From Clostridia bacterium (lineage in GTDB: Bacteria > Bacillota > Clostridia > Oscillospirales > Acutalibacteraceae), in assembly GCA_024689165.1 (NCBI GenBank), contig JAILDS010000044.1:1-14689 (forward strand): a stretch of 14,689 nt of DNA, written 5' to 3'. This document shows, piece by piece, positions 1 to 7,023 of this stretch (its first letter is position 1; each line of letters begins with the position of its first letter). The position numbers were made by a program, and so were the translations under genes. Under the pieces are notes generated by a model. It had not been told where the DNA came from and searched no databases. It saw only the letters and a program-made list of their open reading frames with translations.

Positions 1-2
1 CG

Positions 3-1388
3 ATACGCGAGGCGTTCTTCCAGTCCGCCGGGGACATCGCGAAAAGCGCGCTGCAAAGGGACTGGGCGTCTCTCGACGAGCCGCTGACAAGGATACTGTA
101 CGGTCTTTTCGACCCGATGACCTGCGATAAGAACGGCACGCCCTACAACTCGTCGACGTCGACCTCGTACGTCTGGCCGACCGAAGAAGAGCTTGCCGCC
201 AAGTACGACCCGGTCCGCGGCTATACCGCAGGGAACAACATCTATTACAGCTTTGACTGGCGGCTCGATCTTGCGACCCTCGCGGACGGCTTCAGGGATT
301 TTCTGAACTACGTTCTCGAAACCACCGGCGCAGAGTCCGCGGACGTGATAGGCTCCTCGATGGGGGCCTGCGTCCTCGCGACGTATATGGACCGCTACGA
401 CTGCGCAGGGCTCCATAAAACGGTTTTCCTCAGCGGCGCGTTCCGCGGGGCGTCCGTCGCCGGCGACGCTTTCGCCGGGAGATTCGCCTTTGACGCCGAA
501 ACGATGGCGGAATTCTTCACGTCGCTTACCGGCAGGGACCTCAAAAGCGAGATGCTCGACGTCCTCATCGACGTCCTTTACCAGCAGGGGATCGTCACCG
601 GCGTGACCGGGATAGCCCGGAATATCAACGACTACGCCATGCAGAAGGTGTATTCGCAGGTCCTTTCGGTGATCTTCGGCAGGATACCCGGCTTCTGGGC
701 GCTCATCCCCGCGGAGCGTTACGAGGAAGCGAAGACGAACTTTATCATGGGGCTCGTCACGCAGACCTTCATCGATAAGATAGATTACTATCACGACGTC
801 CAGTCAAGGCTTGTCGACATACTCTCCGGCGCGTCGAAGAAAGGCGTTTCGGTCTCTATCCTTTCAAAATACGGCACGTCCGGCATACCCGCCGTCGAAG
901 CTCAGCGCAACATGACCGATATGGTGGTCGACACGAAGTATTCGTCTCTGGGCGCCGGGTGCGCCCTGTTCAACGAGCCCTTTGACGCGGACCGCGTACA
1001 GGCGGTCGACGACGGCTTCGACAGGATCTCGCCGGACCGTTATATCGACGCCTCGACCTGCGAGTTCCCGGAGATAACGTGGTTTTTGAAAAACGTCAAG
1101 CACACCGTCCATCCCGATGCGGAATATGAGATGCTCGACGAGCTGTTCGCCTTCCCGGGCCAGCCGACGGTACACGACCTTGAACGGTACCCGCAGTTCC
1201 TGATATTTACCGAAGACGGAGAGATCACGGAGCTTACGGAAGAAAACGACTACGCCATGTATACCGACCTGGAACTGGGCGGCGACTTCTGGGCAAGGCA
1301 GAAAAACGTGATAACGGACGTTTTCAGGCTCTTCTCGCTGCTCGCGGAGACTATCCGGCGGTCGCTCGCATCGGTGTTCGGGCTGTAA
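3..1388 (+). CDS. Alpha/beta-hydrolase, lipase/esterase-like (5' end outside window)
   Basis: The frame is open from the window edge, so the N-terminus is missing; 461 residues remain. The motif G-S-S-M-G, with nucleophile Ser codon at 357-359, is a classic GxSxG nucleophile elbow. It follows a strand-rich stretch (YYSFDWRLDL, then DVIGSSMGACVLATYM). This pattern resembles lecithin:cholesterol acyltransferase/PGAP1-like lipases. A conserved-looking block near 1055-1115 (FPEITWFLKNVKHTVHPD) is a good place for the catalytic His. The probable role is ester hydrolysis on lipid or envelope substrates; the substrate cannot be told. The C-terminus is a short amphipathic, Phe/Leu-rich helix (VFRLFSLLAE...VFGL). 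The gene converges with the HMA gene, with 15 bp between the two stop codons. The family is fairly sure, the specificity unknown. Confidence 0.8.
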   Translation: MREAFFQSAGDIAKSALQRDWASLDEPLTRILYGLFDPMTCDKNGTPYNSSTSTSYVWPTEEELAAKYDPVRGYTAGNNIYYSFDWRLDLATLADGFRDFLNYVLETTGAESADVIGSSMGACVLATYMDRYDCAGLHKTVFLSGAFRGASVAGDAFAGRFAFDAETMAEFFTSLTGRDLKSEMLDVLIDVLYQQGIVTGVTGIARNINDYAMQKVYSQVLSVIFGRIPGFWALIPAERYEEAKTNFIMGLVTQTFIDKIDYYHDVQSRLVDILSGASKKGVSVSILSKYGTSGIPAVEAQRNMTDMVVDTKYSSLGAGCALFNEPFDADRVQAVDDGFDRISPDRYIDASTCEFPEITWFLKNVKHTVHPDAEYEMLDELFAFPGQPTVHDLERYPQFLIFTEDGEITELTEENDYAMYTDLELGGDFWARQKNVITDVFRLFSLLAETIRRSLASVFGL

Positions 1389-1403
1389 AGAGCGGCGCAG
1401 TTT

Positions 1404-1658
1404 TCATTTCCTGCCGAACAGGCCCTTCTTTTCGTACGGCTCGCTCTGCGCGCCGAGGAAGGTGTAGCCGGTATCGTCGATCGCTTTTTTCAGAACGGCC
1501 GCGTCCACGGCTTCTTCCGTCAGAAACGACGCCTCCTTTTTCGCGCGGGAGGCGGTCGTTTTTTTCGCGCCCGGAACCGCTTTTCGTATGGCGTCGCAGA
1601 TATGCGCCTCGCACATGGAGCACATCATCCCGTCTATCTTCAGTGTTGTTCTGATCAT
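1404..1658 (-). CDS. Heavy-metal-associated (HMA) domain protein
   Basis: This 84-residue cytosolic protein is essentially one HMA ferredoxin-like domain. It carries the metal-binding loop GMMCSMCEAH near residues 10-19, with the CxxC pair that normally binds Cu(I) or Zn(II). The C-terminal half (AAVLKKAIDDTGYTFLG) fits the last helix and strand of the fold. A Lys/Arg-rich segment and a GLFGRK tail follow. Its start codon overlaps the stop of the upstream hydrolase-family gene by 4 bp (ATGA), so the two are surely co-translated. A metallochaperone role is the usual one for such proteins; the metal is not shown by the sequence. Confidence 0.85.
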   Translation of the reverse strand: MIRTTLKIDGMMCSMCEAHICDAIRKAVPGAKKTTASRAKKEASFLTEEAVDAAVLKKAIDDTGYTFLGAQSEPYEKKGLFGRK

Positions 1659-2296
1659 TTTTTGCCTTCTTTCTTTTTGTATCCGCAGTCGCAGTAAGGC
1701 CCGCCGGAGGCAAGGGTAAACTCGCGTACAAATACCGCCGCGCCGCCCGCCCGGGTCATATCATAATCAAGCCGGCACATCGCGGGGACGAGCTCGTACA
1801 GCCCCAACTCCTTCATCAGCGTACAGATGCCGCATGTTGAAAAGCGGGCCTCGTAGCCGCTGCCGTCTTCATAAGGCAGGAACTCCATGTTCCATGAATA
1901 CGGGTTGCGGTCCGCCGCTTTCAGCGCGGCGGTCGCTTTCATGCCCGCGACGTCCTTTTCGCTGAATTTGCTTTTGCCTTCCATCCGGCAGAAAAGTCGC
2001 GTCGGGGCGTTCATCATGGCTTTCGCGTAGAGATCCGCCAGCCGTCCGACGTCAGGCTTCCGTTCCATGCTCAGAAGGAACGAAGCGAACATGGCGCAGT
2101 TGACGATATTCAATTTGAAGCGGTCTTCTTTTTCAAACTCGGGCAGCTTTGCGATGATCTCTTTGTATTTCGGCTTCGCCGCCGCGGCGACCCTTGCCGC
2201 TTCGCCCGTGCTGAAGCCGAGAACGGAAACCAGACGGTTTTTGAACGATCTTTTGTAAAGCGCCCACATGCCCATGGGCATACCCTGATATTTCAT
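1655..2296 (-). CDS. L-2-amino-thiazoline-4-carboxylate (ATC) hydrolase-family protein
   Basis: A 213-residue soluble protein. The C-terminal half carries a Cys-rich pattern typical of the L-2-amino-thiazoline-4-carboxylic acid hydrolase family: CGICTLMKELGLYELVPAMC, then CRLDYDM, then LASGGPYCDCGY. Family members are named for ring opening of ATC on the way to L-cysteine, but most clostridial homologues have no tested substrate. The protein ends in a Lys-rich tail. The start is uncertain: Met codons sit at residues 1, 6, 8 and 10, and the only Shine-Dalgarno-like run (AGGGGAC) lies rather far upstream of the first. The gene overlaps the HMA gene by 4 bp and follows the feo genes after an inverted repeat, so a thiol- or metal-related role is plausible but inferred. 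Confidence 0.75.
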   Translation of the reverse strand: MKYQGMPMGMWALYKRSFKNRLVSVLGFSTGEAARVAAAAKPKYKEIIAKLPEFEKEDRFKLNIVNCAMFASFLLSMERKPDVGRLADLYAKAMMNAPTRLFCRMEGKSKFSEKDVAGMKATAALKAADRNPYSWNMEFLPYEDGSGYEARFSTCGICTLMKELGLYELVPAMCRLDYDMTRAGGAAVFVREFTLASGGPYCDCGYKKKEGKK

Positions 2297-2324
2297 AACG
2301 TCGATAAAAGCGTCCCCTCGCGTA

Positions 2325-2360
2325 CATACGGCGCCGAGAGAGCGTTCCCGGCGCCGTATG
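2325..2360. terminator. Perfect 11-bp inverted repeat, probable terminator
   Basis: CATACGGCGCC (2325-2335) and GGCGCCGTATG (2350-2360) are exact reverse complements around a 14-nt loop. The hairpin lies between the end of the feo genes and the hydrolase-family gene. On the plus strand CGTTTTATGATTTTT follows. On the minus strand, the direction of feo transcription, the next T4 comes only about 15 nt later, so termination there may be weak and allow read-through into the downstream pair. Confidence 0.5.
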
Positions 2361-2413
2361 CGTTTTATGATTTTTGAAGCGAGACTTCCCGCCGGGCGGA
2401 ACGGTCCGCGATA

Positions 2414-2587
2414 CTACTGTTTTCTGTGACAGGTCCCGCTCATGGCGCAGTGCGCGCAGTTCCCGCCGCAGGATGAAGCTCCCTTCTTTTTGTCCCTGTG
2501 AAGCTTCACGACGATGACCGCAACGACCGCTATCAGCAGCAGCGTGATCAGCACCGTGCCTATATTCGCCGCCAGCCAGCTCAGCAT
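2414..2587 (-). CDS. FeoB-associated Cys-rich membrane protein
   Basis: A 57-residue protein lying 21 bp after feoB on the same strand. It has one N-terminal membrane helix (about residues 9-27, rich in Leu/Ile/Val), a basic stretch HRDKKKG, and then a Cys cluster CGGNCAHCAMSGTCHRK with four Cys and two His. This is the layout of the small Cys-rich proteins found after feoB in Clostridia, thought to act at the membrane with the Fe(II) transporter, perhaps as a metal relay or a FeoC-like factor. A GGAAGCGATCGT-type leader gives a modest ribosome binding site. The identity rests on context plus architecture and is strong; the biochemical role is not established. Confidence 0.85.
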   Translation of the reverse strand: MLSWLAANIGTVLITLLLIAVVAVIVVKLHRDKKKGASSCGGNCAHCAMSGTCHRKQ

Positions 2588-2608
2588 ACGATCGCTTCCT
2601 TTCGGGTT

Positions 2609-5098
2609 TTATTTGACCTTCTTCGTCAGCCTTGTGGCTTCCTTGTATTTTCTGAAGAACAGCATGTAGACCATGCCCGCGATTATCGCCAGCGCGAAGA
2701 TAAGGCCGATCACGTTGAAATTCCCGGTGAATATCCCGCCGATCTGGTTGACGCACAGCGCGACGGCGTAGGCGAAGCCGCACTGATAGGCTATGGCGAA
2801 CCACGTCCACTTGGCGTTGTTCATCTCGCGCTTGATGGCGCCGATGGCCGCGAAGCAGGGGGCGCACAGCAGGTTGAAAACAAGGAACGAGAAGCCGGTG
2901 ACGCCGGTGAACGCCTGATGAAGCGTCTGCCAGGCCGTCAGCTCGCCGCCGCCGTAGAGGATGCCCATGGTGCCGACGATATTCTCCTTCGCCACAAGGC
3001 CGGTGATGGAGGCGACCGCCGCCTGCCAGTTGCCCCAGCCGAGCGGGGCAAAGATCCAGGCGATCGCGCCGCCGATCCTGGCGAGGATGGAAAGATCGAG
3101 CTCGTCCTCGGCAAGCATCCTGAAGCCGTCCTCAGCGAAGCCGAAGTAAGAGGTGAACCACACGACGATGGTGGAAAGCAGGATGATCGTGCCGGCCTTT
3201 TTGATGAAGGACCAGCCGCGCTCCCACATGCTGCGCAGAACGTTGCCGACCGTCGGCAGGTGGTAGGCGGGCAGCTCCATGACGAAGGGGGCCGGGTCGC
3301 CCGCGAACATCCTCGTCTTTTTGAGCATGATGCCGGAGACCACTATCGCCGCCATGCCGATGAAATATGCGGAGGTGGATATCCACGCGCTGCCGCCGAA
3401 GATCGCGCCGGCGATCATGGCGATGAAGGGCACCTTCGCGCCGCAGGGAATGAAGGTCGTGGTCATGATCGTCATACGGCGGTCGCGTTCGTTTTCGATG
3501 GTACGGCTCGCCATGATGCCGGGCACGCCGCAGCCCACGCCGATGAGCATCGGGATGAAGGATTTTCCGGAAAGCCCGAATTTGCGGAAGATACGGTCAA
3601 GAACGAAGGCGATACGCGCCATGTAGCCGCAGGCCTCGAGGAAAGCCAGCATCAGGACCAGCACCAGCATCTGCGGCACGAAGCCCAGCACTGCGCCGAC
3701 GCCCGCTACGATACCGTCGAGGATCAGCCCCGAAAGCCAGTCGGCGGCGTTGGCTTTTTCGAGCAGGCCGCCCACGAGCACGGGCACGCCGGGGACCCAC
3801 ACGCCGTAGTCGGCGGGATCCGGCGCTTCAAAGCCGTTTTCTGTGAAATAATCCCTCGCTTCGATAAAGGTCTTGCCGACGGTCGTCTCCCCGTCCGCGT
3901 CGTCGGGGATCGCGTCGTAATACGCCGTCAGAGTGCTGACCTCCAGCGTCTCCTCGTCCTCGACGTCGATCTCGGCGGTCTTTTCGGAGGTCGAAAACGC
4001 CGCGAGCTCCGCTTTTGCGGCCTCTTCGTCGAAGTCCTCCGCCTCGGGGTCTATCTCCACGAACGCCTGCGCCGCGTTGAGCGCGTCGGTGTATTCGCCG
4101 TCCGCGTCCTCGTAAGCGCCGGAGCCGATGCCCAACAGGTGCCAGCCGTCGCCGAAGAGGCCGTCGTTGGCCCAGTCCGTCGCGGGGGCGCCGACGCCGA
4201 CCATGGCTATCCAGTAGACGAGGAACATCACTGCGGCAAAGATCGGCAGGCCCAGCCAGCGGTTGGTGACCACCTTGTCGATCTTGTCGGAGGTCGTGAG
4301 ACTCCCCCTGTTCTTCTTTTTGTAGCAGCTCTTGATGACCTCGGCGATATACACGTAGCGCTCGTTGGTGATTATGCTCTCCGCGTCGTCGTCGAGCTCC
4401 GTCTCCGCCGCGGCGACGTCCTTTTCGATGTGTGAAAGCGTGTCCGCAGGGATGTTCAGCTGCTCGAGCACCTTGTCGTCCCGCTCGAACACCTTGATCG
4501 CGTACCAGCGCTGCTGTTCCTCGGGCAGATCGTGCACTACAGCCTCCTCGATATGTGCCAGCGCGTGCTCCACCGGGCCGGAGAAGGTGTGCATGGGCAC
4601 CGTTTTCGCGTTGTTCGCGGCGTCGATCGCGGCCTCGGCCGCTTCCGTCACGCCCGTGCCCTTGAGCGCGGAGATCTCCACAGCCCTGCAGCCGAGCTGA
4701 CGGCCCAGCTGCGCCGTGTCGATCCTGTCGCCGTTCTTTCTGACCACGTCCATCATGTTGATCGCCAGCACGACGGGGATGCCCAGCTCGGTGAGCTGCG
4801 TGGTAAGATAGAGGTTGCGTTCCAGATTTGTGCCGTCGATGATATTCAGGATGGCGTCGGGCCGTTCGCCTATAAGGTAGTTTCTGGCCACCACCTCCTC
4901 CAGCGTATAGGGAGAAAGCGAGTAGATGCCGGGAAGGTCGGTGATCGTCACGTCGTCGTGCTTTTTGAGCTTGCCTTCCTTTTTCTCGACGGTCACGCCC
5001 GGCCAGTTGCCGACGAACTGGTTCGAGCCGGTAAGCGCGTTGAACAGAGTGGTTTTGCCGCTGTTCGGGTTGCCCGCAAGGGCGATGCGTATACTCAT
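2609..5098 (-). CDS. feoB: Ferrous iron transporter FeoB with acidic insertion
   Basis: FeoB imports Fe(II) across the cytoplasmic membrane and carries a cytosolic G-protein domain. The 829-residue protein shows G1 GNPNSGKTT (9-17), the G3 motif DLPG (54-57), G4 NMMD (114-117) and G5 SALKG (143-147). A helical linker to about residue 270 follows, then membrane segments starting near 282. The Gate region has PQMLVLVLMLAFLEACGYMA and the conserved GCGVPGIMASRTIENERDRR block, and PCGAK follows. Residues about 325-430, just after the first membrane helix, form an unusual Asp/Glu-rich insertion that should face outside. The start ATG has a GGAAAGGAA site 9 nt upstream. The usual length is about 600-800 residues, and the insertion explains the extra size. 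It lies 102 bp after feoA, with a hairpin terminator and an operator-like repeat in between. Confidence 0.97.
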   Translation of the reverse strand: MSIRIALAGNPNSGKTTLFNALTGSNQFVGNWPGVTVEKKEGKLKKHDDVTITDLPGIYSLSPYTLEEVVARNYLIGERPDAILNIIDGTNLERNLYLTTQLTELGIPVVLAINMMDVVRKNGDRIDTAQLGRQLGCRAVEISALKGTGVTEAAEAAIDAANNAKTVPMHTFSGPVEHALAHIEEAVVHDLPEEQQRWYAIKVFERDDKVLEQLNIPADTLSHIEKDVAAAETELDDDAESIITNERYVYIAEVIKSCYKKKNRGSLTTSDKIDKVVTNRWLGLPIFAAVMFLVYWIAMVGVGAPATDWANDGLFGDGWHLLGIGSGAYEDADGEYTDALNAAQAFVEIDPEAEDFDEEAAKAELAAFSTSEKTAEIDVEDEETLEVSTLTAYYDAIPDDADGETTVGKTFIEARDYFTENGFEAPDPADYGVWVPGVPVLVGGLLEKANAADWLSGLILDGIVAGVGAVLGFVPQMLVLVLMLAFLEACGYMARIAFVLDRIFRKFGLSGKSFIPMLIGVGCGVPGIMASRTIENERDRRMTIMTTTFIPCGAKVPFIAMIAGAIFGGSAWISTSAYFIGMAAIVVSGIMLKKTRMFAGDPAPFVMELPAYHLPTVGNVLRSMWERGWSFIKKAGTIILLSTIVVWFTSYFGFAEDGFRMLAEDELDLSILARIGGAIAWIFAPLGWGNWQAAVASITGLVAKENIVGTMGILYGGGELTAWQTLHQAFTGVTGFSFLVFNLLCAPCFAAIGAIKREMNNAKWTWFAIAYQCGFAYAVALCVNQIGGIFTGNFNVIGLIFALAIIAGMVYMLFFRKYKEATRLTKKVK

Positions 5099-5136
5099 AT
5101 CGTTTTGTTCCTTTCCGCCCCTGAGGGCTCCGAAAA

Positions 5137-5152
5137 GTTAGATTTGACTAAC
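5137..5152. promoter_or_regulatory. Operator-like inverted repeat in feoA-feoB gap (site C)
   Basis: GTTAG-ATTTGA-CTAAC is a perfect 5-bp inverted repeat with a 6-nt centre, the same arrangement as the two repeats in the feo promoter. It sits between feoA and feoB, after the hairpin terminator. No convincing promoter is visible beside it, so it may control an unseen feoB promoter or act as a roadblock. A DtxR-type iron regulator is the most natural candidate, by inference. Confidence 0.5.
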
Positions 5153-5163
5153 CTTGACGCGAT

Positions 5164-5196
5164 AAAAAAAGCAGGATGCCTGCGGGACCGCGTCCC
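5164..5196 (-). terminator. Tandem-hairpin terminator after feoA
   Basis: Read on the minus strand, directly after the feoA stop codon, GGGAC-GCG-GTCCC is followed at once by GCAGG-CAT-CCTGC and then seven T. Two short GC-rich stems ending in a U-run make a plausible intrinsic terminator or attenuator between feoA and feoB. Each stem is only 5 bp, so partial read-through to feoB is likely. Confidence 0.6.
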
Positions 5197-5200
5197 GGGA

Positions 5201-5422
5201 TCACTCGATCTCGATCATTTCCGCGTCCGCCTTGCGGATGGAAAGCTCATAGCCCCGCACCGTGACCTCCACCGGGTCCCCGAGCGGCGCCACCTTACGG
5301 ACGTAAACGGGGGTGCGCTTGGTGATCCCCATGTCCATGATGCGGCGTTTCACCGCGCCCTCGCCGTGAAGCTTCACGACGGTGACCGTTTCGCCGATCT
5401 TCGCGTCTCTGAGCGTTTTCAC
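5201..5422 (-). CDS. feoA: FeoA family protein (second feoA)
   Basis: This 73-residue cytosolic protein has the SH3-like FeoA fold signature: TVTVVKLHGEGAVKRRIMDMGITKRTPVYV, then the P-L-G-D-P-V-E-V-x-V-R-G-Y-E-L-S-I-R-K block shared by nearly all FeoA proteins. FeoA is thought to bind FeoB and modulate its GTPase/transport cycle. Translation starts at GTG (5420-5422), with AGGAGG placed 8 nt upstream; the nearby ATG at 5427-5429 is out of frame. The gene follows the other feoA by 28 bp and is followed by a tandem-hairpin terminator before feoB. Confidence 0.95.
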   Translation of the reverse strand: MKTLRDAKIGETVTVVKLHGEGAVKRRIMDMGITKRTPVYVRKVAPLGDPVEVTVRGYELSIRKADAEMIEIE

Positions 5423-5450
5423 TGTTCATTCCTCCTGAATCAAATAATCA

Positions 5451-5663
5451 TCAAACCATGATCTTTCTGGCGAGCGCCTCGTCGACCGCCACGCGGCTCT
5501 CCTTGACCCTGACGATCAGGTTGCCGCCGAGAGAGCTTACGATGCAGACCTCGCCGCCCACGTTGAAGCCGAGAGTCTCAAGATGCTGCCTGACGTCCGC
5601 ATTCCCGCCGATCTTCCTGATGATCTGCGGCTGACCGGCGTCGGCCATGCTGAGAGGTATCAT
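5451..5663 (-). CDS. feoA: FeoA family protein (first feoA of the operon)
   Basis: This 70-residue protein carries the other common FeoA variant: a Met-rich start, GGNADVRQHLETLGFNVGGEV, a short IVSSLGGNLIVRVKESRVAVDEALARKI block, and no extra domain. It is diverged from the second copy, so the tandem is not a recent duplication. Paired feoA genes ahead of feoB are common in Clostridia, and the two proteins may play distinct roles on FeoB. AGGGGGA lies 8 nt before the ATG. It is the first gene after the feo promoter, with a leader of about 70 nt that contains operator-like site A at its start. Confidence 0.92.
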   Translation of the reverse strand: MIPLSMADAGQPQIIRKIGGNADVRQHLETLGFNVGGEVCIVSSLGGNLIVRVKESRVAVDEALARKIMV

Positions 5664-5714
5664 TCAGTCATTCCCCCTGTCCGTCAAATCAGCTGCCGTG
5701 AAATGAAAAACGAT

Positions 5715-5734
5715 CGGTTAGCCGTCGCTAACCG
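5715..5734. promoter_or_regulatory. Operator-like inverted repeat at the feo start site (site A)
   Basis: CGGTTAGC-CGTC-GCTAACCG is a perfect 8-bp inverted repeat. It contains the TTAG-N6-CTAA core and covers the expected transcription start, about 7 nt past the -10 box. The GGTTAG/CTAACC half-sites match the inner half-sites of the DtxR/IdeR consensus as I recall it, but the spacing is 6 instead of 1. A repressor bound here would block initiation. Confidence 0.6.
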
Positions 5735-5739
5735 TTTTT

Positions 5740-5768
5740 ATTATAGTTAGACATAACTAATATGTCAA
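5740..5768 (-). promoter_or_regulatory. Promoter of the feo operon
   Basis: On the minus strand the -35 box TTGACA (5763-5768) and the -10 box TATAAT (5740-5745) are separated by exactly 17 nt, a perfect consensus sigma-A promoter. A-rich sequence upstream of the -35 box could serve as an UP element. Such a strong core promoter fits tight repressor control by the overlapping inverted repeats. Confidence 0.9.
5747..5760. promoter_or_regulatory. Operator-like inverted repeat inside the feo promoter spacer (site B)
   Basis: TTAG-ACATAA-CTAA lies between the -35 and -10 boxes, with the same 6-nt centre as sites A and C. Its centre is 29 bp from that of site A. The position is typical of a repressor operator. 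The binding protein is not encoded in the window. Confidence 0.55.
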
Positions 5769-5871
5769 GAGTTTTTTTGACTTTTTTTACGTTCCGTGGT
5801 ATGCTTGAGCGAACGTTATTTCCGCCAATGACAGGAGCCAAGAGTGATCGACGTCGCCGGATGGCTTTCCG

Positions 5872-5907
5872 TTTCGCAAAAATAAAATTTTTTTAAAAAT
5901 TGCGAAA
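5872..5907. repeat. AT-rich inverted repeat in the feoA/URO-D divergent gap
   Basis: TTTCGCAA (5872-5879) and TTGCGAAA (5900-5907) are perfect reverse complements around 20 nt of pure A/T sequence, itself partly self-complementary. The gap 5664-5998 between the diverging genes otherwise holds the feo promoter and operators on its left and a GC-rich leader with a small CCGCC/GGCGG hairpin (about 5920-5934) on its right. No clear promoter for the plus-strand gene was recognised. The repeat may be an operator or an AT-rich promoter element. Confidence 0.4.
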
Positions 5908-5998
5908 TGAAAAAGAACGCCCGCCGCAGGGCGGACGCCCGGAAACGACGGCGTCGCAGACATTCGTCCGCGCGGCAGCGGACCGATGAAGTCAGGAG

Positions 5999-6980
5999 AT
6001 GAAAGACGCTATGGACAGCACGCAAAGGGTGCGGCGCACGATCCTGGGGCAGCCGACCGACCGCCAGCCGATCTACGGCTGGGTCTCGGCGAACCTGTCG
6101 GACGAGCTGAACGCCGCCTACGGCTCTGTCGCCGCGTTCGAGGACAGATACGAGTTCGACATGGCGCACCTCTTCGGCGGGCCCGGCGCGTTTGACCGGT
6201 CCGTCTTCGAGCGTCTTCGCGCCGAATACGGGGAGCTGACGCCCGACCTGCTGCTTGAGAAAGACTTTTTTTACGGACCCCGACGAGCCCGGCGCGTACC
6301 GCGGGCTCGAGGACGCGCTTGCGTTCCACAAGCGGCGCGGGCGGTTCTGCTACGTTCAGACGCCCGGCTTTTTCGAGCAGTTCAACGACGTCTTCGGCAT
6401 CGAAAACCAGCTTTTATATATGGCGCTGTACCCGGACGAGCTCATCGAGCTGTACCGGAGGCAGGCGGAGTGGACGGTCAGGTTCGCCGGGCGCTGCATA
6501 GACCTCGGGCTCGACATGATACATATCTCCGACGACTGGGGCTCTCAGCACGACCTGCTTTTCAGCCCGGCGCTGTGGCGGGAGATCATATTCCCGCACA
6601 TAAAGCGCGTCGTCGACTTCGTCCACGGGCGCGGCTGCTTCTGTTCGCTGCACTCGGACGGCTGCGTCGCGAAGGTCACGGACGGGATCGCGGAGCTCGG
6701 GCTCGACCTCGTGCACCCTTGGCAGGAGAGCGCGGGCATGTCGTACGACCTGTATCTTGAAAAATACAGCGACAGCTTCGCCCTGCTCGGCGGCGTCTGC
6801 ATCCAGACGGCGCTCGGGCTGCTGGACCGGCAAGCGCTCGAAGCGGAGATACGCCGGGTCTTCGGGCTGCTGCGGGGCAAAAGGTGGATCTGCTGCACGA
6901 CTCATTTCGTCCAGAAGCACTGCTCGACAGAAGACCTCGCCTTCGCGTACGACCTGATATACGCTCTCGCGAGGGAGTGA
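5999..6980 (+). pseudogene. Uroporphyrinogen-decarboxylase (URO-D) family gene, frameshifted
   Basis: Two overlapping frames together give one URO-D family protein of about 322-326 residues. The N-terminal part (QRVRRTILGQPTDRQPIYGW...LLLEKDFF) is in one frame. The rest (TDPDEPGAYRGLEDALAFH... to ALARE) is in another. The break is at a T7 run (6266-6272); with six T the frame is continuous. The C-terminal part has HISDDW, CSLHSDGCV, LDLVHPWQ and a WICCTTHFVQKHC end, resembling the corrinoid/cobamide methyltransferase-like branch (MtaA/CmuA type) more than true HemE, by inference. The start could be ATG 5999 or ATG 6011; the latter begins at the usual family N-terminus and is 12 nt after AGGAG. 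The frameshift may be a real mutation or a homopolymer error; codon quality on both sides looks intact. Confidence 0.75.
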
Positions 6981-7023
6981 CCCCCCCCGCGCGGCCAGAT
7001 AAAAAAACTTGAAAGGATAGGAT

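Noticed and set aside
2498..4435. A 645-codon plus-strand open frame across the feoB region
   Set aside because: It is antisense to feoB, has low-complexity Arg/Asp/Gly/His-rich translation and no family motif; it is a product of the GC-rich third positions of feoB.
4532..5461. A 309-codon plus-strand frame over feoB and feoA
   Set aside because: It is antisense to genes with clear FeoB/FeoA motifs, and no ribosome binding site or domain supports it.
5908..5998. GC-rich leader of the URO-D gene as a cobalamin-type riboswitch
   Set aside because: No cobalamin-box-like conserved core was seen; only short generic stems are present.
6982..6989. C8 homopolymer after the URO-D stop as a second frameshift site
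   Set aside because: It lies outside coding sequence, in the 43-bp gap before the next gene, so it alters no product.
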